A DNA stretch of 18,967 nucleotides from Bacteroidales bacterium (lineage in GTDB: Bacteria > Bacteroidota > Bacteroidia > Bacteroidales > Muribaculaceae). A program made the position numbers and the translations under genes. Positions 1 to 6,420 of the stretch are shown here, piece by piece (the stretch's first letter is position 1; each line of letters opens with the position of its first letter). A model generated the notes under the pieces. The model was given only the letters and a program-made list of their open reading frames with translations. It made no database searches and was not told where the DNA came from. The DNA is taken from the NCBI GenBank assembly GCA_004555955.1, contig SFJG01000052.1, positions 1 to 18,967 on the forward strand, given 5' to 3'.

Positions 1-330
1 AAGTTCGAGATTCCAAAGGACTTTGAGGCACGCAAGTATTATAAAGATGTGGTAGGCATATATGTGAACGAAGACCTCCCTGTCGTCAATCTAAAGATAA
101 GGGTGTATGGTGTACAGATGGAATACATGAGAATGTTACCACTCCATAAGTCACAAAGCGAAGTCAAGTCACGCTATGGAGAGTTTGCTGAGTTCACTTA
201 CAGAGTGTGCCTGACTCCGGAGTTAAAGTCAAAGATACTTGCAATGGGACCGAACGTCGAGGTGTTGGAACCATTGGAATATCGTGAAGAGATAAAGAAG
301 GAAATAAGTTTAACATTAAATAGATATTGA
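1..330 (+). CDS. WYL-domain transcriptional regulator, C-terminal part (5' end outside window)
   Basis: The reading frame is open from base 1 to a TGA at 328-330, so this is the last 109 residues of a longer gene; the GTG at 49 is internal and not a start. The visible part has the character of the C-terminal end of WYL-family regulators: a beta-rich segment around GIYVNEDLPVVNLKIRVYG, then a RYGEFAEFTYRVCLTPEL segment and the closing pattern MGPNVEVLEPLEYREEI, as in the WCX extension. WYL proteins are usually DNA-binding repressors or activators that sense nucleotides or nucleic acid, and many sit next to phage-defence genes. The next gene starts within 6-15 bp, so the two are probably co-transcribed. 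The DNA-binding domain is off the window, so the family call rests on the C-terminus only. Confidence 0.65.
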   Translation, partial: KFEIPKDFEARKYYKDVVGIYVNEDLPVVNLKIRVYGVQMEYMRMLPLHKSQSEVKSRYGEFAEFTYRVCLTPELKSKILAMGPNVEVLEPLEYREEIKKEISLTLNRY

Positions 331-335
331 GAATT

Positions 336-1011
336 ATGGCAGAAATGGCAATAGGTTACGGTAGTGAATATCAGTTGTTACGTTATCTAGGACATCATAG
401 AAGGTTCTTGTTTCAGAAGATAAAAGATGTAATACACACTCAAGAAGAAATAGAGTGGATTGATTATCCAGTTGATGAAAAACGGTTATCTATGGATGGA
501 GAATTGAAGGGCGTAGAGTGTTTTAAAGTACTTCCATGTTATAAATCTATATGCGAGGCATGGAAAATGTTTTGGCCCCAAAGAGGAAACTCTCATAATT
601 GGGATGGCATCTTCAAGGTAGGCAATACATGGTATTTCGTAGAAGCAAAGGCTCGTCTTTATGAAGCGTTCCAGTATTGCGAAGCAAAAGATACTGATAG
701 CCTAAAAAAAAATAACAAACGCCTTTGAAATGACATGCGGCAATAAAGATCTTGCTAAGAAATGGATCGAGTCAAACAGTTATCAACTTGCAAATAGAAT
801 GGCATTTTTGCATTTTTGCAAAGAGAATGGGATTGATGCAAAACTTTGTTATATAAGTTTTCTCAATGGATTTAAAAAGACGCCAAGGCTTAATGTGGGA
901 AATGCAAGTGATTGGGAGAAGATTTGGAACGAGGAATACCATAATTTGCAATTGACAGAAGAACAAAAGAAGAAAATATTCCATGTTTATATAGACTGTA
1001 GTAAAGGATAA
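336..1011 (+). pseudogene. PD-(D/E)XK nuclease-like protein, split by a frameshift in an A run
   Basis: Two consecutive frames together look like one protein of about 224 residues. The first runs from ATG 336 (TTG 327 and ATG 345 are alternatives) to TGA 726-728. The second frame carries on in register from the nine-A run at 704-712 (ITNAFEMTCGNKDLAKKW) to TAA 1009-1011. Removing one A restores SLKK-ITNAFEM without a stop. The first part has NWDGIF, then VGNTWYFVEAKA: an Asp followed about a dozen residues later by E-x-K on a strand, the usual active site of PD-(D/E)XK nucleases. The second part is helical and charged and has no motif I recognise. The extra A may be a true inactivating mutation, a phase-variable tract, ribosomal slippage or a sequencing error. 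The nuclease call is motif-based; the frameshift is seen directly. Confidence 0.6.
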
Positions 1012-1116
1012 AATCATCTTCTTCTGCGCTGTTTTTGCCGAACAAACGCCGTTTTTGCCGAATTTCGACTTTCTCATTCGTATATTATTATAGAGACACA
1101 TAAATTCTATAATACA

Positions 1117-1182
1117 ATGAATAAGAAAATTACAAACCGCGTTAGTCAGTCTGTGGATTCATATTTGGTAGGAAGTAAATAA
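1117..1182 (+). CDS. Tiny ORF, 21 codons, possible gene remnant
   Basis: ATG 1117 opens a 21-residue frame that begins MNKKITNRVSQSVDSY and stops at TAA 1180-1182. It lies about 55 bases after a pair of GTTTTTGCCGAA repeats and follows an AT-rich stretch (TATATTATTATAG) that could hold a promoter. It looks like the intact N-terminus of something longer that has been lost, but nothing after the stop continues it in another frame. I do not recognise it, and it could be chance. Confidence 0.15.
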   Translation: MNKKITNRVSQSVDSYLVGSK

Positions 1183-1390
1183 GCATACGTCCCCATCAGC
1201 TTTTTGCAAAAGAATTACCCGACCGACTACGTGTGTTTTCTGCTTAGGCTATCTATCAGTTGTCTGATATACCTATATCTTTTGGTTTATTTCAAATTGT
1301 TCCAAAATTCAGCCGGTGTTGTCACTTTTTTTGTAATAATAAGATAATTGATTTTGTTTAATAACCCAAGAATATGCAACTTCCAAACCA

Positions 1391-1440
1391 ATAAAAATAG
1401 CAAACCCGTGTAACTCGTTGGGTTGCACGGATTTGCTATT
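1391..1440 (-). terminator. Intrinsic terminator of dnaK
   Basis: Arms AATAGCAAACCCGTGTAAC (1396-1414) and GTTGCACGGATTTGCTATT (1422-1440) pair over 19 positions with one wobble and one mismatch around a 7-base loop. Read on the minus strand, the hairpin comes 18 bases after the dnaK stop and is followed by TTTTATTGG. The upstream plus-strand gene ends far away, so dnaK is the natural client. Confidence 0.75.
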
Positions 1441-1458
1441 CGATAATTATTGTTACAC

Positions 1459-3375
1459 TTACTTCACTTCTTCGTAGTCGGCGTCTTGGACGTTGTTGCC
1501 GTTGTTGTTCGGTTGTGCTCCGCCTTGGTCGGTAAAGCCTTGACCGGGTTGTCCACCGGGTTGTGCTCCGCCTTGCTGTGCGTTGTAGATGTCTTGTGCG
1601 GCTACTTGCATGGCAGCTTGGAGTTTGTCGATAGCGGGGTCGATTGCGTCAACGTTTTGTGCCTTATGGGCTTCTTTAAGCTCGTTGAGGGCTGCATCGA
1701 TGGGTGCGCGCTTGTCGGCTGCAAACTTGTCGCCGAGTTCTTTTAATTGTTTCTCGGTTTGGAAGATTACGGCGTCGGCTTTGTTGATTTTGTCGATGCG
1801 CTCTTTTTCGGCTGCGTCGGCTGCTGCGTTGGCTGCCGCTTCGTCTTTCATACGCTTGATTTCGGCGTCGGTCAAGCCGCTTGATGCTTCGATGCGGATG
1901 CTTTGCTCTTTGCCGGTTGCTTTGTCTTTAGCCGACACGTTGAGGATTCCGTTTGCGTCGATTTCGAATGTTACTTCAATCTGCGGAATTCCTCGCGGAG
2001 CGGGAGCGATTCCGTCGAGGTGGAAGCGTCCGAGCGATTTGTCGTCGCGAGCCATCGGGCGTTCGCCTTGGAGCACGTTGATTTCTACTGAAGGCTGGTT
2101 GTCTTGAGCCGTTGAGAATGTCTCGCTCTTGCGGGTCGGGATTGTTGTGTTGGCTTCGATGAGTTTTGTCATCACGCCGCCGAGGGTTTCGATGCCGACC
2201 GAAAGGGGCACTACGTCGAGGAGCACTACGTCTTTGACGTCGCCGCTGAGCACGCCGCCTTGGATTGCTGCACCTACGGCTACTACTTCGTCAGGGTTAA
2301 CGCCTTTCGACGGGGCTTTGCCGAAGAATTTCTCAACGATTTGTTGTACGGCGGGTATACGAGTTGAACCGCCGACGAGGATTACTTCGTCGATGTCGGA
2401 AGCCGACATGCCTGCATCGCTGAGTGCTTGACGGCAGGGGGCGATGGTTGCTTGGATGAGGTCGTCGCAAAGTTGTTCGAATTTTGCGCGTGTAAGGGTC
2501 TTAACCAAGTGTTTTGGCACGCCGTTGACCGGCATGATGTACGGCAAGTTGATTTCGGACGATGTCGAGCTCGAAAGTTCGATTTTTGCTTTTTCGGCAG
2601 CTTCTTTAAGACGTTGAAGGGCCATCGGGTCTTGGCGCAAGTCTACGCCTTCGTCTTTCATAAACTCATCAGCAAGCCAGTCGATAATCTTGTGGTCGAA
2701 GTCGTCGCCGCCGAGGTGGGTATCGCCGTTGGTCGATTTTACTTCGAACACGCCGTCGCCAAGTTCAAGGATTGAGATATCGAATGTACCGCCACCGAGG
2801 TCGAACACTGCGATTTTTTTATCGCTGTCGCTCTTGTCGAGTCCGTATGCCAAAGCTGCTGCGGTAGGCTCGTTGACGATACGACGTACGTTGAGACCTG
2901 CGATTTCGCCGGCTTCTTTGGTTGCTTGACGTTGTGAGTCGTTGAAGTATGCCGGTACGGTGATTACGGCTTCGGTTACTGTTTGTCCGAGGTAGTCTTC
3001 GGCGGTTTTCTTCATCTTTTGAAGAATCATTGCCGAGATTTCTTGCGGAGTGTACTCGCGGCCGTCGATGTCGACGCGCGGAGTGTTGTTGTCGCCGCGA
3101 ACTACTTTATAAGGAACGCGAGTGATTTCTTTGCCGACGCGGTCGTAGGTTTCGCCCATAAAACGCTTGATGGAGAACACTGTACGTGTCGGGTTGGTGA
3201 TTGCTTGACGTTTTGCCGGGTCACCGATTTTGCGTTCGCCGCCGTCGACGAATGCTACGATTGAAGGCGTTGTGTTACGACCTTCGCTGTTAGGAATTAC
3301 AACCGGGTCTTTGCCCTCGAGAACTGCTACACATGAGTTCGTTGTACCTAAGTCTATACCAATAATTTTACCCAT
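1459..3375 (-). CDS. dnaK: Molecular chaperone DnaK (Hsp70)
   Basis: This 638-residue protein is a full-length cytoplasmic Hsp70, which folds and refolds proteins through ATP-driven cycles with DnaJ and GrpE. The N-terminal ATPase domain begins IGIDLGTTNSCVAV and has the phosphate-binding FDLGGGTFDISIL and adenosine-site VGGSTRIPAV motifs. The linker VVLLDVVPLSVGIETLGG leads into the substrate-binding domain (about residues 390-500), followed by a helical lid and a Gly/Gln/Asn-rich tail ending DADYEEVK, close to the usual DnaK terminus. The start ATG directly precedes GKIIGIDLG, the standard Bacteroidetes start. No grpE or dnaJ is next to it: it is flanked by its own terminator and by a divergent toxin-antitoxin pair, so it is probably monocistronic. 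Two inverted repeats upstream (3408-3424 and 3438-3474) may bear on heat-shock control. Confidence 0.98.
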   Translation of the reverse strand: MGKIIGIDLGTTNSCVAVLEGKDPVVIPNSEGRNTTPSIVAFVDGGERKIGDPAKRQAITNPTRTVFSIKRFMGETYDRVGKEITRVPYKVVRGDNNTPRVDIDGREYTPQEISAMILQKMKKTAEDYLGQTVTEAVITVPAYFNDSQRQATKEAGEIAGLNVRRIVNEPTAAALAYGLDKSDSDKKIAVFDLGGGTFDISILELGDGVFEVKSTNGDTHLGGDDFDHKIIDWLADEFMKDEGVDLRQDPMALQRLKEAAEKAKIELSSSTSSEINLPYIMPVNGVPKHLVKTLTRAKFEQLCDDLIQATIAPCRQALSDAGMSASDIDEVILVGGSTRIPAVQQIVEKFFGKAPSKGVNPDEVVAVGAAIQGGVLSGDVKDVVLLDVVPLSVGIETLGGVMTKLIEANTTIPTRKSETFSTAQDNQPSVEINVLQGERPMARDDKSLGRFHLDGIAPAPRGIPQIEVTFEIDANGILNVSAKDKATGKEQSIRIEASSGLTDAEIKRMKDEAAANAAADAAEKERIDKINKADAVIFQTEKQLKELGDKFAADKRAPIDAALNELKEAHKAQNVDAIDPAIDKLQAAMQVAAQDIYNAQQGGAQPGGQPGQGFTDQGGAQPNNNGNNVQDADYEEVK

Positions 3376-3407
3376 AATATTTAGTTTTTTTTGTTATTCA
3401 TATCAAG

Positions 3408-3424
3408 GTCCGCAACTTGCGGAC
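3408..3424 (-). promoter_or_regulatory. Perfect 8+8 inverted repeat just upstream of dnaK
   Basis: GTCCGCAA and TTGCGGAC flank a single central base, ending 32 bases before the dnaK start codon. It could be an operator or, if transcribed, a short hairpin in the dnaK 5' leader. It does not match the CIRCE element (TTAGCACTC-N9-GAGTGCTAA). Confidence 0.35.
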
Positions 3425-3437
3425 GCTCATTAAATAG

Positions 3438-3474
3438 CAAATCGCGTGCCAAAAAGTTGTAATCGTGCGATTTG
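3438..3474. promoter_or_regulatory. Inverted repeat CAAATCGC-N21-GCGATTTG upstream of dnaK
   Basis: Eight perfectly complementary bases at 3438-3445 and 3467-3474; the stem can be extended inwards by three pairs if two wobbles are allowed. It lies 63-99 bases before dnaK and about 140 bases before the divergent toxin gene, so it could serve either side. I found no clear TAnnTTTG box for dnaK in this interval. Confidence 0.3.
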
Positions 3475-3514
3475 TGACAATGAGTATGCCAATCGTCTGC
3501 CGAAATGTCATACA

Positions 3515-3533
3515 TCTAAATTTTCCGGAACGT
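3515..3533 (+). repeat. Left copy of direct repeat flanking the toxin-antitoxin genes
   Basis: TCTAAATTTTCCGGAACGT here recurs as TCTAAATTTTCCGGAGCGT at 4318-4336, one base different in 19. The pair brackets the toxin-antitoxin genes. The TAAATTTT core also resembles a Bacteroidetes -7 box, so the repeat may instead be a shared regulatory element. Confidence 0.5.
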
Positions 3534-3577
3534 TTTATTTTGTGCTTTCGGAGATTTTTGAGAAAATCAGCGATTTA

Positions 3578-3609
3578 TTTGCGTGGATGTAATTTATTAA
3601 TTACCTTTG
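3578..3609 (+). promoter_or_regulatory. Bacteroidetes-type promoter of the toxin-antitoxin operon
   Basis: TTTG at 3578-3581, 20 bases, then TACCTTTG at 3602-3609 is a full match to the Bacteroidetes sigma-ABfr consensus (TTTG at -33, TAnnTTTG at -7). The toxin ATG is at 3614, only four bases beyond the -7 box, so transcription should start at or within a few bases of the start codon. That gives a leaderless or nearly leaderless message. Confidence 0.6.
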
Positions 3610-3613
3610 GGGT

Positions 3614-3964
3614 ATGAAAGTAAGAGAGGTTGTAGTCTACAAACATTATTTCGAGGATTTCTTCAAGGAACAGAATCGAAAGGTGCAAGACAAGATTATC
3701 AAAGTGCTTGACATTCTTGAACAGGTTGAGCGTGTGCCTTCAACCTATTTGAGATACATTGAGGGTACGAACGGTTTGTTTGAAGTTCGTGTTCAATCGG
3801 GTAATAACATCTTCCGAATATTTTGCTGTTTTGACGGTAATAAATTGGTGGTTCTATTCAGCGGATTTCAAAAGAAAACACAGAAAACCCCACCCGGAGA
3901 GATTGCGCGAGCAGAAAGAATAATGACTGAATACTATAACGAAAAAAACAAGAACAATGGATAA
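3614..3964 (+). CDS. RelE/HigB-family toxin (type II toxin-antitoxin)
   Basis: This 116-residue basic protein has the layout of the phage-derived Gp49-like/HigB branch of the RelE/ParE superfamily: an N-terminal strand, two helices (YFEDFFKEQNRKVQDKIIKVLDILEQ), then the beta-sheet hallmark GLFEVRVQSGNNIFRIFCCFDGNKLVVLFSGFQKKTQKTP. Members are ribosome-dependent mRNA interferases held inactive by a partner antitoxin. Basic residues after the last strand (FQKKTQKTP) are typical of the RNA-binding face. It overlaps the antitoxin gene by 8 bp, in the toxin-first order typical of HigBA, so translation is probably coupled. The start lies directly after a good promoter. The family is clear; cleavage specificity is unknown. 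Confidence 0.85.
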   Translation: MKVREVVVYKHYFEDFFKEQNRKVQDKIIKVLDILEQVERVPSTYLRYIEGTNGLFEVRVQSGNNIFRIFCCFDGNKLVVLFSGFQKKTQKTPPGEIARAERIMTEYYNEKNKNNG

Positions 3965-4250
3965 TACGCAGACGTTAGACCAACTGAAGGATAAATACTA
4001 CGGCAAGGTTGGAACTCCCGAACGCAATCGTTTGGAAAACGAACTGGAAGTCCTCCGTATAGGTTATAAAATCCGAACTGCTCGCGAAAGCCAAAATCTT
4101 ACTCAAGAGCAGTTGGCGGAACGTGTGGATAAAAAGCGGCCGTTTATTTCAAAAATTGAAAATGACGGAGAAAACATCACTCTTCGCACGCTCTACGACA
4201 TCGTAGAACGCGGACTCGGCGGCCGCCTGAAAATCACCTTCGAGTTTTAG
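3957..4250 (+). CDS. HigA-like XRE-family antitoxin
   Basis: This 97-residue protein has a helix-turn-helix of the Cro/C1 (XRE) type at about residues 34-85. The pattern is IGYKIRTARESQNLTQEQLAERV, with the recognition helix near KKRPFISKIENDGENITLRTLYDIVERGL. The N-terminal 30 residues (DQLKDKYYGKVGTPERNRLENELEV) are charged and probably wrap the toxin. XRE antitoxins of this kind neutralise a HigB-like toxin and repress their own promoter. The start overlaps the toxin's last codons, and an intrinsic terminator follows 18 bases after the stop, so the pair forms a self-contained operon. Confidence 0.87.
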   Translation: MDNTQTLDQLKDKYYGKVGTPERNRLENELEVLRIGYKIRTARESQNLTQEQLAERVDKKRPFISKIENDGENITLRTLYDIVERGLGGRLKITFEF

Positions 4251-4268
4251 TGCGATTTAAGATTATAT

Positions 4269-4297
4269 ACTGTCGCTATTTTCGACAGTCGTTTTTT
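4269..4297 (+). terminator. Intrinsic terminator of the toxin-antitoxin operon
   Basis: ACTGTCG (4269-4275) and CGACAGT (4283-4289) form a 7-bp stem with a 7-base loop, followed by CG and six T residues at 4292-4297. It lies 18 bases beyond the antitoxin stop. Confidence 0.75.
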
Positions 4298-4300
4298 CTG

Positions 4301-4447
4301 ATGATAGCGGAGGCTGTTCTAAATTTTCCGGAGCGTCAATACATAAGGCAGTCGAAGTGCGACAGTATTCGCCGCAAGTTGTATTGTCGACTTGAGAAAT
4401 CGCCGGTCGCTACCGCAGGTGTGCGATTGGCTTTTTTATTTTTATAG
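4301..4447 (+). CDS. Possible pyrBI leader peptide ORF (48 codons)
   Basis: ATG 4301 opens a 48-codon frame (MIAEAVLNFPERQYIRQSKC... ending VRLAFLFL) that stops at 4445-4447, 20 bases before pyrB. It begins right after the toxin-antitoxin terminator and runs through a hairpin and U-tract that resemble an attenuator. In enteric bacteria pyrBI is preceded by a 44-codon leader ORF overlapping a UTP-sensitive attenuator, and the size and placement here are similar. No sequence similarity to that leader is claimed. It may be a chance ORF in a non-coding leader. Confidence 0.25.
   Translation: MIAEAVLNFPERQYIRQSKCDSIRRKLYCRLEKSPVATAGVRLAFLFL
4318..4336 (+). repeat. Right copy of direct repeat flanking the toxin-antitoxin genes
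   Basis: TCTAAATTTTCCGGAGCGT, 18 of 19 bases identical to 3515-3533, starts 803 bases after the first copy. TCTG at 4297-4300 followed after 19 bases by TAAATTTT at 4320-4327 resembles a degenerate -33/-7 pair, which could be the pyrB operon promoter. Confidence 0.45.
4398..4445 (+). promoter_or_regulatory. Hairpin plus T-tract before pyrB, candidate attenuator
   Basis: AATCGC (4398-4403) pairs with GCGATT (4423-4428). Inside, CGGT (4404-4407) pairs with ACCG (4412-4415); a competing CGCA/TGCG hairpin (4414-4425) is also possible. TTTTTTATTTTTA follows from 4432. A terminator-like structure 22 bases before pyrB, with no other gene in between to terminate, is what an attenuator would look like. 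The stem has a 7-base one-sided bulge, so its strength is uncertain. Confidence 0.4.
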
Positions 4448-4467
4448 AGGATACTATTGATAACGAT

Positions 4468-5394
4468 ATGAAAAACGAAAGTCTTGTTTCTATTTCCGAC
4501 TTTACGAAGGAGGAAATGCTTGAGTTGCTCGACGACATGCGTTACTTTGAGGCAAATCCGAATCGGAATTTGCTGCAAGGTAAGGTGGCCGCAACGCTCT
4601 TTTTCGAGCCGTCGACGCGTACGCGTTTGAGTTTCGAGACGGCAGTGAACCGCCTCGGCGGTAAAGTTATCGGCTTCTCCGACGCGGCTACTACGAGTTC
4701 GTCGAAGGGCGAAACTCTGAAAGATACGATAATGATGGTCAACAACTATGTCGACCTTATCATTATGCGCCATCATCTTGAGGGAGCGGCGCGCTATGCC
4801 TCGGAGGTGTCGCGTGTGCCTATTATTAATGCCGGCGACGGCGCTAATCAGCACCCGAGTCAGACGATGCTCGACCTCTATTCGATTTATAAAACTCAGG
4901 GACGCCTCGACAATCTTACCATAACGATGGTCGGCGACCTGAAGTATGGACGCACCGTGCATTCGCTCATTATGGCGATGCACTACTTCAATCCGACGTT
5001 CAATTTCGTGGCTGCCGACGAGTTGCAGATGCCCGAGCAATATAAGGAGTTTTGCCGCGAGCACGGCATCAGCTTTAATGAAACAGCCGACTTCTCAGCC
5101 GACGTAATCAATCGCAGCGACATTATCTATATGACTCGCGTGCAGCGTGAGCGTTTCACCGACCTTATGGAGTATGAAAAGGTGAAAAACCTCTACAACC
5201 TCCACAATTCGATGCTCGACGGCAGTAAGGACAATCTGCGTATACTTCATCCGCTTCCGCGCGTCAACGAGATTTCGACCGACGTCGACGACAACCCCAA
5301 GGCTTACTATTTCCAACAAGCGCAAAACGGACTCTATGCCCGTCAGGCTATTATCTGTAAAGTGCTTGGCATAAAACTTAATAAGGAGGAATGA
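4468..5394 (+). CDS. pyrB: Aspartate carbamoyltransferase catalytic chain
   Basis: This 308-residue protein is the catalytic subunit of aspartate transcarbamoylase, which joins carbamoyl phosphate and aspartate to give N-carbamoyl-aspartate, the committed step of pyrimidine synthesis. The carbamoyl-phosphate site STRTR is at residues 49-53 (FFEPSTRTRLSFE), the active-site loop SSKGETLKDT is around residue 80, DGANQHPSQTMLDL starts near 124, and the aspartate-site HPLPRVNEI starts at 261. Its length equals that of the usual catalytic chain. pyrI follows after one base, as expected for the two-subunit allosteric enzyme. A possible leader ORF/attenuator precedes the start, which would suit pyrimidine-dependent control. 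Confidence 0.98.
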   Translation: MKNESLVSISDFTKEEMLELLDDMRYFEANPNRNLLQGKVAATLFFEPSTRTRLSFETAVNRLGGKVIGFSDAATTSSSKGETLKDTIMMVNNYVDLIIMRHHLEGAARYASEVSRVPIINAGDGANQHPSQTMLDLYSIYKTQGRLDNLTITMVGDLKYGRTVHSLIMAMHYFNPTFNFVAADELQMPEQYKEFCREHGISFNETADFSADVINRSDIIYMTRVQRERFTDLMEYEKVKNLYNLHNSMLDGSKDNLRILHPLPRVNEISTDVDDNPKAYYFQQAQNGLYARQAIICKVLGIKLNKEE

Positions 5395-5395
5395 T

Positions 5396-5857
5396 ATGGA
5401 AAACGATAAGAAAGAATTGGCAGTGGCGGCACTGCGTGACGGCACGGTAATCGACCATATCCCGGCGCAGTCGCTCTTCAAAGTGGTTCGCCTTCTCGAC
5501 GTCGAGAACCTTACGAGTAGCGTGACCATCGGCTATAACCTCGATAGTAAACTGATTGGCAAGAAGGGAATTTTGAAAGTTGCCGACGTGTTTTTCCCGA
5601 TTGAAACGCTCAATCGGTTGGCTATCATTGTTCCCAACGTGAATATCAACGAAATCCGCGACTACAAGGTTGTTCGCAAGTTTAAAGTGACTTTGCCCGA
5701 TGAGGTTGTGGGTATCGTAAGATGTAATAATCCCAAGTGTATCACCAACAACGAGCCTATGAAGACGCGTTTCCACGTTGTCGACTCGCAAAACGGCACG
5801 CTCTGCTGCCACTACTGCGAGCGGCTTGTTACAAAAGACGAAATCGTATTGAAATGA
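5396..5857 (+). CDS. pyrI: Aspartate carbamoyltransferase regulatory chain
   Basis: This 153-residue protein is the regulatory subunit that binds nucleotide effectors (CTP/UTP inhibit, ATP activates in the well-studied enzyme) and assembles PyrB trimers. The N-terminal nucleotide-binding domain includes LAVAALRDGTVIDHIPAQ and GYNLDSKLIGKKGILKV. The C-terminal zinc domain keeps all four ligands: Cys110 and Cys115 (CNNPKC), Cys138 and Cys141 (CHYC). The start lies one base after the pyrB stop and has a strong Shine-Dalgarno AAGGAGG at 5383-5389 embedded in the last pyrB codons, notable in a phylum where such sites are weak. Its stop overlaps the next start (ATGA, 5854-5857), so the downstream gene is probably translationally coupled. 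Confidence 0.98.
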   Translation: MENDKKELAVAALRDGTVIDHIPAQSLFKVVRLLDVENLTSSVTIGYNLDSKLIGKKGILKVADVFFPIETLNRLAIIVPNVNINEIRDYKVVRKFKVTLPDEVVGIVRCNNPKCITNNEPMKTRFHVVDSQNGTLCCHYCERLVTKDEIVLK

Positions 5858-6420
5858 AAGAAGTTTGGAAACCCGGCACGATGATTTATCCTCTGCCTGC
5901 CGCGCTGATAGGCTGTGGCTCGTCGGAGGACGACTATAATTTGTTGACCGTTTCCTGGTTGGGCACGATTTGCACGAATCCGGCAATGTGTTACATCTCG
6001 GTGCGTCCCGAGCGCCATAGTTACGACATCATTCGTCGCAATATGGAGTTTACCATCAACCTTACCACCGAAGCCCTCGCCGAGGCTACCGACTGGTGCG
6101 GCGTTCGTTCGGGCAAAGACTATAACAAGTTTTCCGAAATGGGGCTTACGCCGGTCAAAGGCTCGATGGTGTCGGCGCCGATTGTTGCCGAATCGCCACT
6201 GAGCATCGAATGTCGCGTCAAGGAGATTGTCAAGTTGGGTACGCACGACATGTTTATCGCCGACGTGCTTTGCACCGATGCCGAGAAGTCGCTCATCGAC
6301 CCCGAAACCGGCGCTTTCGACCTCGGCGCTGCCGGACTGATTGCTTACAGCCACGGCACTTATTATAAATTAGGTGAACCAATCGGTAAATTCGGTTGGT
6401 CTGTTAAGAAAAAGAAATAA
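5854..6420 (+). CDS. Flavin reductase-like FMN-binding protein
   Basis: This 188-residue protein belongs to the flavin reductase-like split-barrel family, which binds FMN and typically transfers electrons from NAD(P)H to free or bound flavin. Typical features are the opening KPGTMIYPLPAALIGCG, the flavin-contacting stretch NLLTVSWLGTICTNPAMCYISVRPERHSYDIIRRN, and EFTINLTTEALAEATDWCGVRSGKDYNKFSEMGLTP. Longer upstream frame sequence is open, but ATG 5854 overlaps the pyrI stop as ATGA and begins the conserved domain, so it is the better start. Its position between pyrI and glyA suggests co-transcription. A link to pyrimidine synthesis (for example to flavin-dependent dihydroorotate dehydrogenase) is only guesswork. 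Confidence 0.85.
   Translation: MKEVWKPGTMIYPLPAALIGCGSSEDDYNLLTVSWLGTICTNPAMCYISVRPERHSYDIIRRNMEFTINLTTEALAEATDWCGVRSGKDYNKFSEMGLTPVKGSMVSAPIVAESPLSIECRVKEIVKLGTHDMFIADVLCTDAEKSLIDPETGAFDLGAAGLIAYSHGTYYKLGEPIGKFGWSVKKKK

Larger units (their letters stand above)
1012..1458. other. Mostly non-coding gap between nuclease-like gene and dnaK
   Basis: No long ORF is present. Seen here: a 12-base direct repeat GTTTTTGCCGAA at 1031-1042 and 1051-1062 with a 20-bp period, a 21-codon ORF at 1117-1182, AT-rich sequence without clear signals from about 1190 to 1390, and the dnaK terminator hairpin at 1396-1440. The stretch may be the scarred edge of an accessory island, but no attachment site or integrase is visible. 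Confidence 0.6.

Noticed and set aside
1589..2107. 172-codon plus-strand ORF opposite dnaK
   Set aside because: Ala/Ser-rich shadow of dnaK codons, like several other plus-strand frames there.
3408..3474. CIRCE element before dnaK
   Set aside because: Neither inverted repeat has the TTAGCACTC half-site or the 9-base spacer.
4336..5064. 242-codon minus-strand ORF over pyrB
   Set aside because: It is antisense to pyrB and has no recognisable features; an artefact of GC-rich codons.
5737..5853. Longer start for the flavin reductase-like protein
   Set aside because: The extra residues overlap pyrI in another frame and do not belong to the family, whereas ATG 5854 gives the ATGA overlap and the conserved beginning.
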